Counted from the stretch's first letter, positions 9,054 to 18,124 are shown. The stretch: DNA of 64,000 nt from Streptomyces hygroscopicus (GCA_002021875.1 CP018627.1:6324001-6388000), one strand, 5' to 3'. Numbers and translations: made by a program. The notes: generated by a model not told the origin, from the sequence alone.

Positions 9054-9157
9054 GGGCGGCACCGCTTCCGGGCGGGCTGACGGCCGAGGACGAGCCCTGG
9101 GGTGGTGGGTGGGGCGACGGGCGGGCGGGTGTTTCCTGCGTCGATGGTCGGCAGCAT
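9044..9157 (-). CDS. Putative 37-codon mini-ORF bridging nadC and coaX
   Basis: ATG at 9157 lies one codon after the nadC TAA and is preceded by GGGGAA at good spacing. It reads MLPTIDAGNTR, almost the same as the coaX start MLLTIDVGNTH, then leaves homology into a Pro/Arg-rich tail and stops at a TGA 10 bp inside coaX (in the +1-shifted frame). It is either a relic of a tandem duplication or a translated leader coupling nadC to coaX. Expression is unproven. Confidence 0.35.
   Translation of the reverse strand: MLPTIDAGNTRPPVAPPTTPGLVLGRQPARKRCRPCC
9127..9157 (-). repeat. Duplicated copy of the coaX 5' end
   Basis: 31 bp matching 9023-9053 (the first codons of coaX) at 28 of 31 positions, 104 bp upstream in the same orientation. 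Confidence 0.8.
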
Positions 9158-9160
9158 CGC

Positions 9161-10195
9161 TTACTTCCCCTCGGCCTCGCGCAAGTCCAGGCCGATGTCC
9201 AGGATCGGGGAGGAGTGGGTGAGCGCGCCGACCGCCAGATAGTCGACGCCCGTCTCGGCGTACGTACGGGCATTGGCGAGCGTCAGCCGTCCCGAGGACT
9301 CCAGCGCGGCGCGGCCGGCGACCAGCTCGACGGCCTCGCGGGTCCGCTCCGGGGTGAAGTTGTCCAGCAGGATGAGGTCCGCGCCCGCCTCCAGGACCGG
9401 CGGGATCTGGTCGAGGGTGTCGACCTCCACCTCGATCGGCACATCCGGGAACTCGGCCCGCACGGCGCCGAACGCCTCCGCCACGCCGCCCGCCGCGATC
9501 ACGTGGTTGTCCTTGACCAGCGCGGCGTCCGAGAGCGACATCCGGTGGTTGACCCCGCCGCCGCAGCGCACCGCGTACTTCTCCAGGGCGCGCAGCCCCG
9601 GGGTGGTCTTACGGGTGTCACGGACCTTGGTCTTCGTCCCGTCGAGGGCGTCCGCCCACGCACGCGTCGCCGTCGCGATACCGGAGAGCCGGCACAGGAG
9701 GTTGAGCGCGCTGCGCTCACCGGTGAGCAGGTCGCGGATGCGGGTGCGGACGCTGAGCAGCTTCTGGCCCGCCGCCACCCGGTCGCCGTCCTCGACATGC
9801 CGCTCGACCTCGAACTCGTCCGTGCAGACGACGGACAGGATCGCCTCGGCGATCCGCAGCCCCGCGACGGTGCCCGCCTCACGGGCCGTGAAGTCACCGG
9901 TGGCGAAGGCGTCCTCGGGGACGGTGGCCACGGTGGTGACGTCCACGCCCTGGTCGAGGTCCTCCTCGATGGCCATGTGCGCGATGTCCTCGACCTGGAT
10001 GGGGTCGAGTCCGGCGCTGATCAGCAGCTCGGCCAGGTCGGGGTCCAGACCGCACTCCATCGGGTCGAGCCCGGCGCCGTCGGCGTCGTCGCCGCAGCCG
10101 CAGGCGTCGCCGCAGCCCGCCGCCTCACCGGGGCGGCCGATCTGCAGCAGCGGCAGGGACACGGATGGCTGGCGGTCTTCGGAGGTGCTGCTCAC
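9161..10195 (-). CDS. nadC: Nicotinate-nucleotide pyrophosphorylase (carboxylating)
   Basis: 344 residues. Converts quinolinate and PRPP to nicotinate mononucleotide in de novo NAD synthesis. The catalytic body starts near residue 45; recognisable segments are LTGERSALNLLCRLSGIAT, RDTRKTTPGLRALEKYAVRCGGGVNHR (quinolinate/PRPP contacts), LVKDNH and ILLDNF. The N-terminus carries an unusual Cys-rich extension (CGDACGCGDD, about residues 28-37). GTG start overlaps the nadB stop by 4 bp (GTGA), indicating translational coupling. Confidence 0.96.
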   Translation of the reverse strand: MSSTSEDRQPSVSLPLLQIGRPGEAAGCGDACGCGDDADGAGLDPMECGLDPDLAELLISAGLDPIQVEDIAHMAIEEDLDQGVDVTTVATVPEDAFATGDFTAREAGTVAGLRIAEAILSVVCTDEFEVERHVEDGDRVAAGQKLLSVRTRIRDLLTGERSALNLLCRLSGIATATRAWADALDGTKTKVRDTRKTTPGLRALEKYAVRCGGGVNHRMSLSDAALVKDNHVIAAGGVAEAFGAVRAEFPDVPIEVEVDTLDQIPPVLEAGADLILLDNFTPERTREAVELVAGRAALESSGRLTLANARTYAETGVDYLAVGALTHSSPILDIGLDLREAEGK

Positions 10196-11973
10196 GGGCG
10201 GGACTCCGTCTCGGTTCGGGGGGTGGTCGGTGGGGGAAACGCTTCGGAGTCCGTGGAACGCACATCGAGGGCGCCGTCCGGGCCGAGGGTGACCAGGAGG
10301 TGGCGGCGCCAGGCGGCGTCGTCCCGCGCGGGGCGGTCCTCGCGCCAGTGGCAGCCGCGGGTCTCCTCACGGCGGAGCGCGGCGGCGACCAGGACCCGGG
10401 CGACCAGATGGAGGTTGGTGGCCTCCCAGGTCTCGACCCCCGGCTCGGCCGTCTTGCCGTCCCGCCGCAACTGCGCCGCGGCTTCGTCGTGGACGCGCTC
10501 CAGCCGGTCGGCGGCGCGGGCCAGGCTCTCGGCGGAGCGCAGGACTCCGGCGCCGTGGGTCATGATGTGCTGGATCTCGTAGCGGGCCTCGGAGGCCAGT
10601 AGGGGCGCTCCACCGGGGGCACCCTCTTCCGGCTCGGTCCGCTCGTCCGGCCCGGGCCGCTCGGCGGCCGTGGCGGGCCGCGCGGGGCCCTCGGCTCCGG
10701 CGGTGATGTCCTCCGCGATGCGCTCCGCGAAGACCAGGCCCTCCAGAAGGGAGTTGGAGGCCAGCCGGTTGGCGCCGTGGACGCCGGTGCAGGCGACCTC
10801 CCCGCAGGCGTAGAGCCCGGGGACAGTGGTGCGGCCGTGCAGATCGGTGCGGACCCCGCCGCTCGCGTAGTGCGCCGCCGGGGCGACCGGGATGGGCTCG
10901 GTCACCGGGTCGATGCCGTGCGCGCGGCAGGCGGCCAGGATGGTCGGGAAGCGCCGCTCCCACATCCGGGCCCCGAAGTGGCGGGCGTCCAGGTACATAT
11001 GCTCGGCGCCGCGCTCCTGCATCCGCCGCGTGATGCCCTTGGCGACGATGTCGCGGGGCGCCAGCTCGGCCAGTTCGTGCTGCCCCCGCATGAAGCGCAC
11101 TCCGTCGGCGTCGACGAGATGGGCGCCCTCGCCGCGCACCGCCTCCGAGACCAGCGGCTGCTGGCCCTCCGCCTCCGGGCCCAGCCACAGCACCGTGGGG
11201 TGGAACTGCACGAACTCCAGATCGCTGACCTCGGCCCCGGCGCGCAGCGCGAGCGCGACCCCGTCGCCGGTGGAGACGGCGGGGTTGGTGGTCGCGGAGA
11301 AGATCTGGCCCATGCCGCCCGTGGCGAGGACCACCGCGCCCGCCCGCACCGCGCCCACGCCGTCCCGCCGGCCCTCGCCCATGACGTGCAGGGTGACCCC
11401 GGCCGCCCGGCCGGAGCCGTTCTTGAGCAGGTCGAGCACCAGGGCGTTCTCCACGGTGTCGATACCGGCCTCGCGCACCGCCTCGACCAGGGCCCGGGAG
11501 ATCTCCGCGCCGGTCGCGTCGCCGCCCGCGTGGGCGATCCGGCGGCGGTGGTGGCCGCCCTCGCGGGTCAGCAGGATCTCGCCGGTGTCGTCGTCGGCGT
11601 CGAAGCGGGCGCCGGTGGTGATGAGCCGCCGCACCGCGTCGGGCCCCTCGGTGACCAGCGTCCGTACCGCCCGCTCGTCGCAGAGCCCGGCGCCGGCCAC
11701 CAGGGTGTCGTCCAGATGCTGCTCGGGTGTGTCGCCCTCGCCGAGGGCGGCGGCTATGCCGCCCTGGGCCCAGCGCGTGGAGCCGTCGTCCAGGCGGGCC
11801 TTGGTGACCACGGTGACCCTGGCCCCGGCCGCGGCACAGCGCAGCGCCACGGTCAGCCCGGCGACCCCGGAACCGACGACCACGACATCCGCCTCGGTGG
11901 CCCAGCCCGGGGCAGCAGCGCGCAGGGCGGTGGCGGGGGCCACGGCTTCGGGCCGCCCGGTCGGATGGGTCAT
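10192..11973 (-). CDS. nadB: L-aspartate oxidase
   Basis: 593-residue FAD enzyme making iminoaspartate from aspartate for NAD synthesis. Rossmann FAD motif [19 protein letters not shown] near residues 30-48; [11 protein letters not shown], the active-site region [10 protein letters not shown] and the FAD-binding [28 protein letters not shown] follow, with a fumarate-reductase-like C-terminal domain. ATG at 11973 overlaps the panC stop (ATGA) and is preceded by GGAG, so I prefer it to the GTG at 11991. The partner quinolinate synthase nadA is not in this window. Confidence 0.96.
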   Translation of the reverse strand: MTHPTGRPEAVAPATALRAAAPGWATEADVVVVGSGVAGLTVALRCAAAGARVTVVTKARLDDGSTRWAQGGIAAALGEGDTPEQHLDDTLVAGAGLCDERAVRTLVTEGPDAVRRLITTGARFDADDDTGEILLTREGGHHRRRIAHAGGDATGAEISRALVEAVREAGIDTVENALVLDLLKNGSGRAAGVTLHVMGEGRRDGVGAVRAGAVVLATGGMGQIFSATTNPAVSTGDGVALALRAGAEVSDLEFVQFHPTVLWLGPEAEGQQPLVSEAVRGEGAHLVDADGVRFMRGQHELAELAPRDIVAKGITRRMQERGAEHMYLDARHFGARMWERRFPTILAACRAHGIDPVTEPIPVAPAAHYASGGVRTDLHGRTTVPGLYACGEVACTGVHGANRLASNSLLEGLVFAERIAEDITAGAEGPARPATAAERPGPDERTEPEEGAPGGAPLLASEARYEIQHIMTHGAGVLRSAESLARAADRLERVHDEAAAQLRRDGKTAEPGVETWEATNLHLVARVLVAAALRREETRGCHWREDRPARDDAAWRRHLLVTLGPDGALDVRSTDSEAFPPPTTPRTETESRP

Positions 11974-12941
11974 CGGGCGGCTCCGATCCACAGGCGGACG
12001 TTGTCTATCAGGCGGGTGGCGCCGACCTTGGCCGCGACGGCCAGCACGGCCTCGCCGGTGTATCCGTCGGAGACCTCGGTGAAGTCGGCGGGATCGGCCA
12101 GGCCCAGATAGTCGAGGACGAGCGGCGGTTCCAGCCGCGCCGCCTCGTCGAGCACCACCCGCGCCGCGGACCGCACCGCGGCGGGGGACGCGACCCGTAT
12201 GAGCTCGTGCTCCTCGGCGCCGGCCGGGCCCTCCCCGGCCGCCAGCAGCCCCGCGTCCCGCCCCGCGAACAGCGCCCGGGACAGCGCCAGCGCGGTGTCC
12301 CGCTCCTGGGCCGACAGATAGCGGTTACGGCTGGAGAGGGCGAGCCCGTCGCCCTCCCGGACGGTGGGGACGCCGACGATCTCGACCGGGAAGTCCAGGT
12401 CGCGCGCCATCCGGCGGACCAGCGCCAGCTGCTGGGCGTCCTTCTCGCCGAAGAAGGCTGCATTGGGGCGGGTGAGATGGAGCAGCTTGGCGACGACGGT
12501 GAGCATCCCGTCGAAGTGGCCGGGCCGCGAGGCGCCCTCGTAGCGCTCGCCCATGGCGCCCGCGGTGATCCGGATGTGCGGCTCGCCGCCCGGATACATC
12601 TCCTCGGCGGCGGGGGCGAAGACGATGTCCGCGCCCGCCTCGGCCGCGACCTCGAGGTCGGCGTCGAGGGTGCGCGGATAGCGGTCGAGGTCCTCGCCCG
12701 CGCCGAACTGCAGCGGATTGACGAAGACGGTGACGGTCACCAGGCCCTTGGCGCCCACCCGGGCACGGGCGGCGCGGATGAGCGAGGCGTGCCCGTCGTG
12801 CAGCGCGCCCATGGTCATCACGACGGCTGTGCGCCCCGGCACGGCGAAGTGGGCGAGCGCCGCGTCCAGATCCGAGCGATGGCGGAACAGCTCCACATCC
12901 GGCTCCCCAGGAAGCGCCTTGGTCCACAGCTTCGGGCTCAT
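11970..12941 (-). CDS. panC: Pantothenate synthetase
   Basis: 323 residues. Condenses pantoate and beta-alanine with ATP to pantothenate. HIGH-type motif [16 protein letters not shown] near residues 44-59; [44 protein letters not shown]; and the KMSKS-equivalent [12 protein letters not shown] roughly 20-residue N-terminal extension precedes the usual start of the fold. Its start overlaps the end of the DUF2520 gene by 4 bp, and its stop overlaps nadB, so it is in the middle of a coupled operon. Confidence 0.96.
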   Translation of the reverse strand: MSPKLWTKALPGEPDVELFRHRSDLDAALAHFAVPGRTAVVMTMGALHDGHASLIRAARARVGAKGLVTVTVFVNPLQFGAGEDLDRYPRTLDADLEVAAEAGADIVFAPAAEEMYPGGEPHIRITAGAMGERYEGASRPGHFDGMLTVVAKLLHLTRPNAAFFGEKDAQQLALVRRMARDLDFPVEIVGVPTVREGDGLALSSRNRYLSAQERDTALALSRALFAGRDAGLLAAGEGPAGAEEHELIRVASPAAVRSAARVVLDEAARLEPPLVLDYLGLADPADFTEVSDGYTGEAVLAVAAKVGATRLIDNVRLWIGAAR

Positions 12942-13873
12942 GTCTCACTGCCTCCACGGCCCCGTGCGTCGGTCACATCCGAGAGCACGCCCAGCAGGTC
13001 CTCCGCGAGCTCCGGCTTGAGCAGGCCGTGCGCGAGCGCCCGGTCCGCGGTCGTACGGGCCATGGCCAGATAGCCGGCCACGGCGTGCGGGGCGTGCCGC
13101 CGCAGCTCGGCGACATGGGCGGCGACCGTGCCCGCGTCGCCGCGCGCGACCGGGCCGGTCAGCGCGGCGTCACCGCTGCGCAGCGCGTTGTCCAGCGCGG
13201 CGCCGAGGAGCGGGCCGAGCATCCGGTCGGGGGCCTCGACCCCGGACGCGCGCAGCAGCTCCAGGGACTGGGCGACCAGCGTGGTGAGGTGGTTGGCGCC
13301 GATGGCGAGGGCGGCGTGATAGAGCGGGCGGGACTCCTCCGCGATCCACTCGGGCTCCCCGCCCATCTCGATGACCAGCGCCTGGGCCGCCAGCCGCAGC
13401 TCCTCGGGGGCGGTGACACCGAAGGAGCAGCCGGCGAGCCGCTGGACGTCCACCGAGGTGCCGGTGAAGGTCATGACGGGGTGCAGCGCGAGCGGCAGCG
13501 CACCGGCCCGCAGCGCGGGCTCCAGCACACTGACGCCATAACGGCCGGAGGTGTGCACCAGAAGCTGGCCGGGGCGCACCGCACCGGTTTCGGTGAGGCC
13601 CTCGATCAGCTCGGGGAGCGCGTCGTCGGGGACGGTGAGCAGCACCAGCTCGGCCCGCGCCAGCACCTCGGAGGGCGGGACGATCGGGACCTCGGGGAGC
13701 AGGGCGGCGGCCCGGCGCACGGAGGCGTCGGAGACACCGGAGGCGGCGACCGGGCGGTGTCCGGCCAGCCGCAGCGAGGCGGCGAGGGCCGGGCCGACGC
13801 GGCCCGCGCCGACGACCCCGACGGTGAGCCGGGCCGGCCGGTCCTGCGGTTCGGGAAGTGGTTGTGCGTTCAC
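12938..13873 (-). CDS. Rossmann-fold DUF2520 dehydrogenase-like protein
   Basis: 311 residues. N-terminal NAD(P) fold with [19 protein letters not shown] (about residues 16-34) and [15 protein letters not shown]; middle [22 protein letters not shown]-terminal helical DUF2520 domain with [20 protein letters not shown], the architecture of 6-phosphogluconate/ketopantoate reductase-like enzymes. GTG at 13873 has GGAAGG about 10 bases upstream. First gene of the panC-nadB-nadC-coaX operon, overlapping panC by 4 bp. Substrate is not established; a role in pantoate supply is a reasonable inference from position and fold. Confidence 0.85.
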   Translation of the reverse strand: MNAQPLPEPQDRPARLTVGVVGAGRVGPALAASLRLAGHRPVAASGVSDASVRRAAALLPEVPIVPPSEVLARAELVLLTVPDDALPELIEGLTETGAVRPGQLLVHTSGRYGVSVLEPALRAGALPLALHPVMTFTGTSVDVQRLAGCSFGVTAPEELRLAAQALVIEMGGEPEWIAEESRPLYHAALAIGANHLTTLVAQSLELLRASGVEAPDRMLGPLLGAALDNALRSGDAALTGPVARGDAGTVAAHVAELRRHAPHAVAGYLAMARTTADRALAHGLLKPELAEDLLGVLSDVTDARGRGGSET

Positions 13874-14020
13874 GCGACAGCGGCCTTCCGTTCCAGTCCT
13901 CAGGGGGTACCGGACGATTCCCCGCCATGCTACGCGAGTGTTTCCGGGGGAGTTTGGCCGTAGCCCGGGCCTGTGGACAACTCTGTGGTCCGATGGACAC
14001 CCGTGCGACATGATCGGCCC

Positions 14021-15295
14021 ATGAAGGACAGGACGGGCGAGGCAGACGAGTCGGACGGCACGCGCATCGCCGCGGGCGGGACGGCGCACGAGACGGCGGA
14101 TGAGACTCCGGCCGGGGCGGACGACGCCACCGGCGACACGGACCGGGCCGCGCGAGTGCGCCGCCTCGCGGCCTGGCACGGCTCCGAGCGGACGCTCGCC
14201 CGCGGGCCCGCGGAGGGGCGGATCGCCGAGCGGCTGGCCGCCCTCGCGGCCGCCCTTACGGCCGATCCCCCGCCGTACGGCGGGGACGGCTGGGTGGACA
14301 TGTACGGGGACGGCATCGTCGAGGAGCTGGAGCGGCGGGTCGCCGCGCTGCTGGGCATGGAGGCCGCGGCGTTCTTCCCCACCGGCACCATGGCGCAGCA
14401 GGTCGCGCTGCGCTGCTGGGCGGAGCGCACCGGCAATCCGGTGGTGGCGGTGCATCCGCTGGCGCATCTGGAGGTGCATGAGCGGGACGCGTATCTGACG
14501 GTGAGCGGGCTGCGCGCGGTGCGTCCCACGAGCGAGCCGCGGCCGCCCACCGCCGAGGACGTCCTCGACCTCGACGAGCCGTTCGGCACGCTCGCCCTCG
14601 AACTCCCGCTGCGCGACGCCGGATTCGTGCTGCCCGAGTGGGACGAGCTGGTCGCGGTCGTGGAGGCGGCCCGGGAGCGGGACGCGGTGGTGCACTTCGA
14701 CGGGGCGCGGCTGTGGGAGTGCACGGCCCACTTCGGCCGGGAGCTGCCGGAGATCGCCGCCCTGGCGGACTCCGTCTATGTGTCCTTCTACAAGTCGGTG
14801 GACGGCATCTCGGGAGCGGCGCTGGCCGGGCCCGAGACCCTGGTGGCGGAGGCCAGGGCGTGGCGGCACCGGTACGGCGGCCAGCTCTTCCAGCAGTGGC
14901 CGGCGGCGCTGGCCGCGCTGGACGGCCTGGACCGTGAGCTGCCGAGGCTTCCGTCGTACGTGGCGCACGCGCGGGTGGTGGCGCAGGCGCTGCGGACGGC
15001 GTTCACGGCCGAGGGGGTGGGGTGGTCCCGGGTGCATCCCGAGGTGCCGCACACCCACCAGTTCCAGGTGTGGCTGCCGTATCCGGCGGCGGTGCTGGAC
15101 GAGGCGGGGGTGCGGCTGGCGGAGGAGACCCGGACGACGCTGTTCCGTCGCTGGCGGGAGCCGGGGCCGCCCGGTCTGGCCATGACGGAGCTGACGGTCG
15201 CCTCACCCGCACTCGACTGGACGGCCGACGACGTCACGGCCGCGGCCGGTGCCTTCCTCGCCCGGGTCCGGGAGCTCATGGCGGGGGACGGCTGA
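14021..15295 (+). CDS. Threonine aldolase / beta-eliminating lyase family PLP enzyme
   Basis: 424 residues, PLP fold type I. Visible: AAFFPTGTMAQQVALR (PLP phosphate region), HFDGARLWECTAHFG with the PLP-ring Asp, and VYVSFYKSVDGISGAALAG with the Schiff-base lysine. Aldolases of this family cleave threonine or allo-threonine to glycine and acetaldehyde, but this longer actinobacterial branch has no confirmed substrate. ATG 14021 is preceded by CATGAT with a 6-base gap, so the mRNA may be leaderless. The first 35 residues are disordered and acidic. Its 3' end overlaps the convergent gene at 15203 by 93 bp. Confidence 0.8.
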   Translation: MKDRTGEADESDGTRIAAGGTAHETADETPAGADDATGDTDRAARVRRLAAWHGSERTLARGPAEGRIAERLAALAAALTADPPPYGGDGWVDMYGDGIVEELERRVAALLGMEAAAFFPTGTMAQQVALRCWAERTGNPVVAVHPLAHLEVHERDAYLTVSGLRAVRPTSEPRPPTAEDVLDLDEPFGTLALELPLRDAGFVLPEWDELVAVVEAARERDAVVHFDGARLWECTAHFGRELPEIAALADSVYVSFYKSVDGISGAALAGPETLVAEARAWRHRYGGQLFQQWPAALAALDGLDRELPRLPSYVAHARVVAQALRTAFTAEGVGWSRVHPEVPHTHQFQVWLPYPAAVLDEAGVRLAEETRTTLFRRWREPGPPGLAMTELTVASPALDWTADDVTAAAGAFLARVRELMAGDG

Positions 15296-15598
15296 CCGGC
15301 GCCGCAGGGCGGCCAGCGCCTCCCTGATCGCCCTTACGGCGCGCGGCATCGCCCTTACGGCGCGCGGCATCGCCCTAACGGCATGCGGCGTCGCCCTTAC
15401 GGCGCCCGGCGCGTCCGTAAGGCGGTCATGGCGGCCGCGGCGGCGGGCCGGGCGCCCCGCCATCACGGCCTGGACGTCGCGGTACTCCCGCAGCTCCCGG
15501 ATGGTGCGCCAGTCGTGGCGGCCCGGTGCGGGCGGGGCGGGCTCGCCGCGCCGGGCGGCCCGGTACAGGTCGAGTGCGTACTGCTCGGTGAGGGACAT
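15203..15598 (-). CDS. Small hypothetical protein with heptad repeats
   Basis: 131 residues, function unknown. The N-terminal half (MSLTEQYALDLYRAARRGE, then RHDWRTIRELREYRDVQAVM) matches a small streptomycete-specific protein type I recognise only by appearance. The middle carries four heptads of the type AVRAMPR encoded by an exact 21-bp tandem array. The C-terminal 30 residues overlap the threonine-aldolase-like gene on the other strand and may be spurious extension. Ribosome site is weak. It diverges from the ArsR-type gene at 15698, sharing the palindrome at 15640. Confidence 0.55.
   Translation of the reverse strand: MSLTEQYALDLYRAARRGEPAPPAPGRHDWRTIRELREYRDVQAVMAGRPARRRGRHDRLTDAPGAVRATPHAVRAMPRAVRAMPRAVRAIREALAALRRRSAVPRHELPDPGEEGTGRGRDVVGRPVECG
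15327..15410. repeat. Four 21-bp tandem repeats inside a coding region
   Basis: Four adjacent 21-bp units containing ATCGCCCTTACGGCGCGCGGC (two exact, two with 2-4 changes). The unit length is a multiple of three, so the encoded protein gains or loses heptads without frameshift. Confidence 0.9.
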
Positions 15599-15639
15599 GG
15601 CTCGACGGTCCGCCGGGCCCCGGGCGCCCGTCACGCCGA

Positions 15640-15656
15640 TTGACGGCGGCCGTCAA
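15640..15656. promoter_or_regulatory. Palindromic operator between divergent genes
   Basis: TTGACGG-CGG-CCGTCAA, perfect 7-bp arms with a 3-base centre, about 40 bp from each of the two divergent starts. A likely site for the ArsR-type protein encoded at 15698. Confidence 0.6.
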
Positions 15657-15697
15657 ACGAGGGCGGCGCCGGGGGCGGGCTCCCGCACCATGGGCTC

Positions 15698-16780
15698 ATG
15701 GCCAATGTCATCGACATCGCCGGGCTGCCGCCCGAGCGCATCGTCTTCAGCCCGTCCCCGCTCGCCGAGCTGGGCGCCGCGCTCCATGCGCTGTCCGAGC
15801 CCGGCCACCACCCCGGGCTGCACGGCTGGGCCACCGCCACGTCCTCCGCGCTCAAGCCGGACCTCGCCGACCGGCTCTGCGAGGCGGACCTCTTGTGGCG
15901 CACCTCCCGCTCCGATCTGCTGCTCCCGGCCGTCCCCGGGGCGACGCTCGCGGAGGAGCTGGACGCGCTGGACCGGATCGACGACGAGACGTTCGTGGCA
16001 GCGGCCTTCGAGATCGCCTGCTCCCCCGCGTACGCCCGGCACACCCCCTCGCCGCTGGTCGACGCGGACGAACGGGCCCGGGTCCGCGAGATGGCGGCCG
16101 CCCGGGGGCCACGCCAGGCGGCCTTCACCCACCGCATGCTGGAGGACCCGGACGGGCTGCGGGTCTGGTTGCGGCGGCTGCTGGAGGACTGCGACGAGGC
16201 GTTCTTCGCCGACACCTGGCGGCGGACGCGGATCCAGCTTGCCGCCGACGCCCGCCATAAGGCGGAACTGCTGCAGCGCAAGGGGCTCGGGGAGGCCCTG
16301 ACGGCGGCCTCCGCCGCGCTGTCGCTGTCGGAGGACGGGGACAGCATCCTGGTCGACAAGCTGGCGGGCGGCCGGACGACGGCGTACGGAGAGGGCATCA
16401 CCTTCATCCCGACCGCCTTCGGCTGGCCGCATCTCATCGTCCTGTACGCCCCGGGCTGGCGCCCGGTGATCCAGTACCCGGTCGCCGCCCCCGAACTCCC
16501 CCCGCCCGCCGCCCTGGAGCTCGTCCAGCGCCGCCTCGAGGCCCTGGCCCACCCGATGCGGATGCGGCTGTGCCGCACCCTGGCCCGCGGCCCGCACACC
16601 ACCGGTGAACTCTCCGAGTCGTACGGCATCACGCCCCCGGAGGTCTCCCGCCATATCGCCGTGCTGAAGAAGGCCGGTCTCCTCACCACCCGCCGCCGCG
16701 GCCGCTATGTGCTGCACCAGCTCGACCTGCCGTCGGTGGCCCGCCTGGGCAGCGACTTCCTGGAGAGCGTGCTGCGGTAA
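15698..16780 (+). CDS. ArsR-family regulator with N-terminal DUF5937-type domain
   Basis: 360 residues. The C-terminal 90 residues are a winged helix of the ArsR type (LEALAHPMRMRLCRTLARGPHTTGELSESYGITPPEVSRHIAVLKKAGLL shows recognition helix and wing order). The N-terminal 260 residues form a large sensory domain beginning VIDIAGLPPERIVFSPSPLAELGAALHAL, typical of DUF5937 regulators of actinomycetes, probably ligand sensing. Start at ATG 15698; no strong ribosome site. Likely autoregulated through the palindrome at 15640-15656. Confidence 0.85.
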   Translation: MANVIDIAGLPPERIVFSPSPLAELGAALHALSEPGHHPGLHGWATATSSALKPDLADRLCEADLLWRTSRSDLLLPAVPGATLAEELDALDRIDDETFVAAAFEIACSPAYARHTPSPLVDADERARVREMAAARGPRQAAFTHRMLEDPDGLRVWLRRLLEDCDEAFFADTWRRTRIQLAADARHKAELLQRKGLGEALTAASAALSLSEDGDSILVDKLAGGRTTAYGEGITFIPTAFGWPHLIVLYAPGWRPVIQYPVAAPELPPPAALELVQRRLEALAHPMRMRLCRTLARGPHTTGELSESYGITPPEVSRHIAVLKKAGLLTTRRRGRYVLHQLDLPSVARLGSDFLESVLR

Positions 16781-16822
16781 GGCCCTGTCTGTAGCGTGCG
16801 GCCCCAGGGGCTCCGCCTAAAA

Positions 16823-16842
16823 TGTTCACCCCAGAGTGAACA
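16823..16842. promoter_or_regulatory. ArsR-type operator TGTTCAC-N6-GTGAACA
   Basis: Perfect 7-bp inverted repeat with 6-base spacer, 37 bp before the downstream regulator start. The size and placement fit autorepression. Confidence 0.75.
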
Positions 16843-16879
16843 CAGACCGGGCCATAAGCGGCAGAGGAGCAGAGCAGCG

Positions 16880-17227
16880 ATGAGCAACCGAAGCCACCGG
16901 GCCGCACCCGAGCACACCCACCCCGACGACGTCCCGGTGCAGACCGCCCTCGCGGCGCTCGCCGACCCCGTGCGGCTTCAGCTCGTCCGCGAACTGGCCA
17001 CCACGGCCGACTGGGAGCACGCCTGCGGCACCTTCGACGTGCCCGTGGGCAAGGCGGCGCTCAGCCACCACTTCTCGGTGCTGCGCGCGGCGGGGCTGAT
17101 CGAACAGCGCGACATGGGTCCCAAGCGGGTCAACCGGCTGCGCCGCCCGGAGTTCGACCAGCGCTTCCCCGGACTGCTCGACCTGGTCCTGCGCGACCGG
17201 CGGGAGTGTGGCGAGAACGAACGGTAG
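16880..17227 (+). CDS. ArsR-family winged-helix repressor
   Basis: 115 residues. Typical small ArsR fold: VQTALAALADPVRLQLVRELATTADWEHACGTFDVPVGKAALSHHFSVLRAAGLIEQR in outline (helix-turn-helix around GKAALSHHFSVLR). No metal-binding ELCVCD-type motif, so it is a non-metal member. ATG 16880 follows GAGGAG by 10 bases. The operator at 16823-16842 lies in its promoter. No obvious target transporter or monooxygenase is adjacent. Confidence 0.85.
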   Translation: MSNRSHRAAPEHTHPDDVPVQTALAALADPVRLQLVRELATTADWEHACGTFDVPVGKAALSHHFSVLRAAGLIEQRDMGPKRVNRLRRPEFDQRFPGLLDLVLRDRRECGENER

Positions 17228-17240
17228 GACGGCCGTCCCC

Positions 17241-17320
17241 ACCGTAAGGGCGCCACTTCCACCGTAAGAACGCCGTCGTAAGAGCGCCGCCGTCAGAACG
17301 CCGCAGTAAGAGCGCCGCCG
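17241..17320. repeat. Degenerate 14-20-bp tandem array
   Basis: Five diverged units built on GTAAGARCGCCGCC between two convergent genes. The core CCGTAAGGGCG is the reverse complement of the core of the 21-bp array at 15327-15410. Confidence 0.7.
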
Positions 17321-17324
17321 CGCC

Positions 17325-18014
17325 TCAGCGGGCCGGGCCCGCCGAGCCTCCGGCCCGCACCAGCCCGGTCTCGTAGGCCATCACCACCACCTGCACCCGG
17401 TCCCGCAGCTCCAACTTGGTGAGGATGCGCCCCACATGGGTCTTCACGGTCGCCTCGGACAGCACCAGCCGCGCCGCGATCTCGCCGTTCGACAGCCCCT
17501 GCGCGACCAGCAGCACCACCTCGCGCTCCCGGTCGGTGAGCCGCTCCAGCTCCGGACGGACCCGTCCGCCGCTTCCCCCACCGCCCGGCAGCATCGGCGC
17601 GAACCGGTCCAGCAGCCGGCGCGTCGTGCTGGGCGCGACCACCGCGTCACCGCTGTGCACCGCGCGGATCGCCGCGAGCAGTTCCGCGGGCGGCACATCC
17701 TTGAGCATGAAGCCGCCCGCCCCGGCCTTGAGCGCGGAGAAGGCGTACTCGTCCAGATCGAACGTGGTCAGGATGATGACCTTCGGCGCCCCTTCCCGCT
17801 CGCATATCAGCCGGGTCGCCTCCACCCCGTCCAGCTTCGGCATCCGGACGTCCATGAGGACGACGTCCACCTCCGTGGAGCGCACCGCCTGCAGCGCCTC
17901 CACCCCGTCGCCGGCCTCGGCGACGATCTCCATATCGGGCTGGGCCGCGAGCACCATCCGGAAGCCGGTACGCAGCAGCACTTGGTCATCGACGAGCATG
18001 ACGCGAATCGACAT
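17325..18014 (-). CDS. NarL/LuxR-type response regulator
   Basis: 229 residues. Receiver domain at the N-terminus with acidic pair VDDQ and phospho-acceptor Asp in VVLMDVRMPKLDG, and the conserved Lys in GFMLKDVPPAELL. C-terminal LuxR helix-turn-helix LTDREREVVLLVAQGLSNGEIAARLVLSEATVKTHVGRIL. I use the ATG at 18014 (MSIRVMLVDDQ) with GGAAGGG 11 bases upstream. Partner of the kinase gene ending 110 bp upstream on the same strand. Confidence 0.92.
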   Translation of the reverse strand: MSIRVMLVDDQVLLRTGFRMVLAAQPDMEIVAEAGDGVEALQAVRSTEVDVVLMDVRMPKLDGVEATRLICEREGAPKVIILTTFDLDEYAFSALKAGAGGFMLKDVPPAELLAAIRAVHSGDAVVAPSTTRRLLDRFAPMLPGGGGSGGRVRPELERLTDREREVVLLVAQGLSNGEIAARLVLSEATVKTHVGRILTKLELRDRVQVVVMAYETGLVRAGGSAGPAR

Positions 18015-18124
18015 TCCGGACGGGTCCCTTCCTCTGGCTGACAGCTCCACTGGCCGACAGCCGGCTTACAGCGGCCATGGCGCGACGTTACGAGTGCGCA
18101 TACGGCTCATGATGCGCCCACCGC

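Noticed and set aside
13930..15058. Minus-strand frame continuing upstream of the DUF2520 gene
   Set aside because: It is the shadow of the threonine-aldolase-like gene; a GTG with ribosome site at 13873 is the proper start.
15327..15410. Possible CRISPR array
   Set aside because: Units are adjacent without unique spacers and no cas genes are present.
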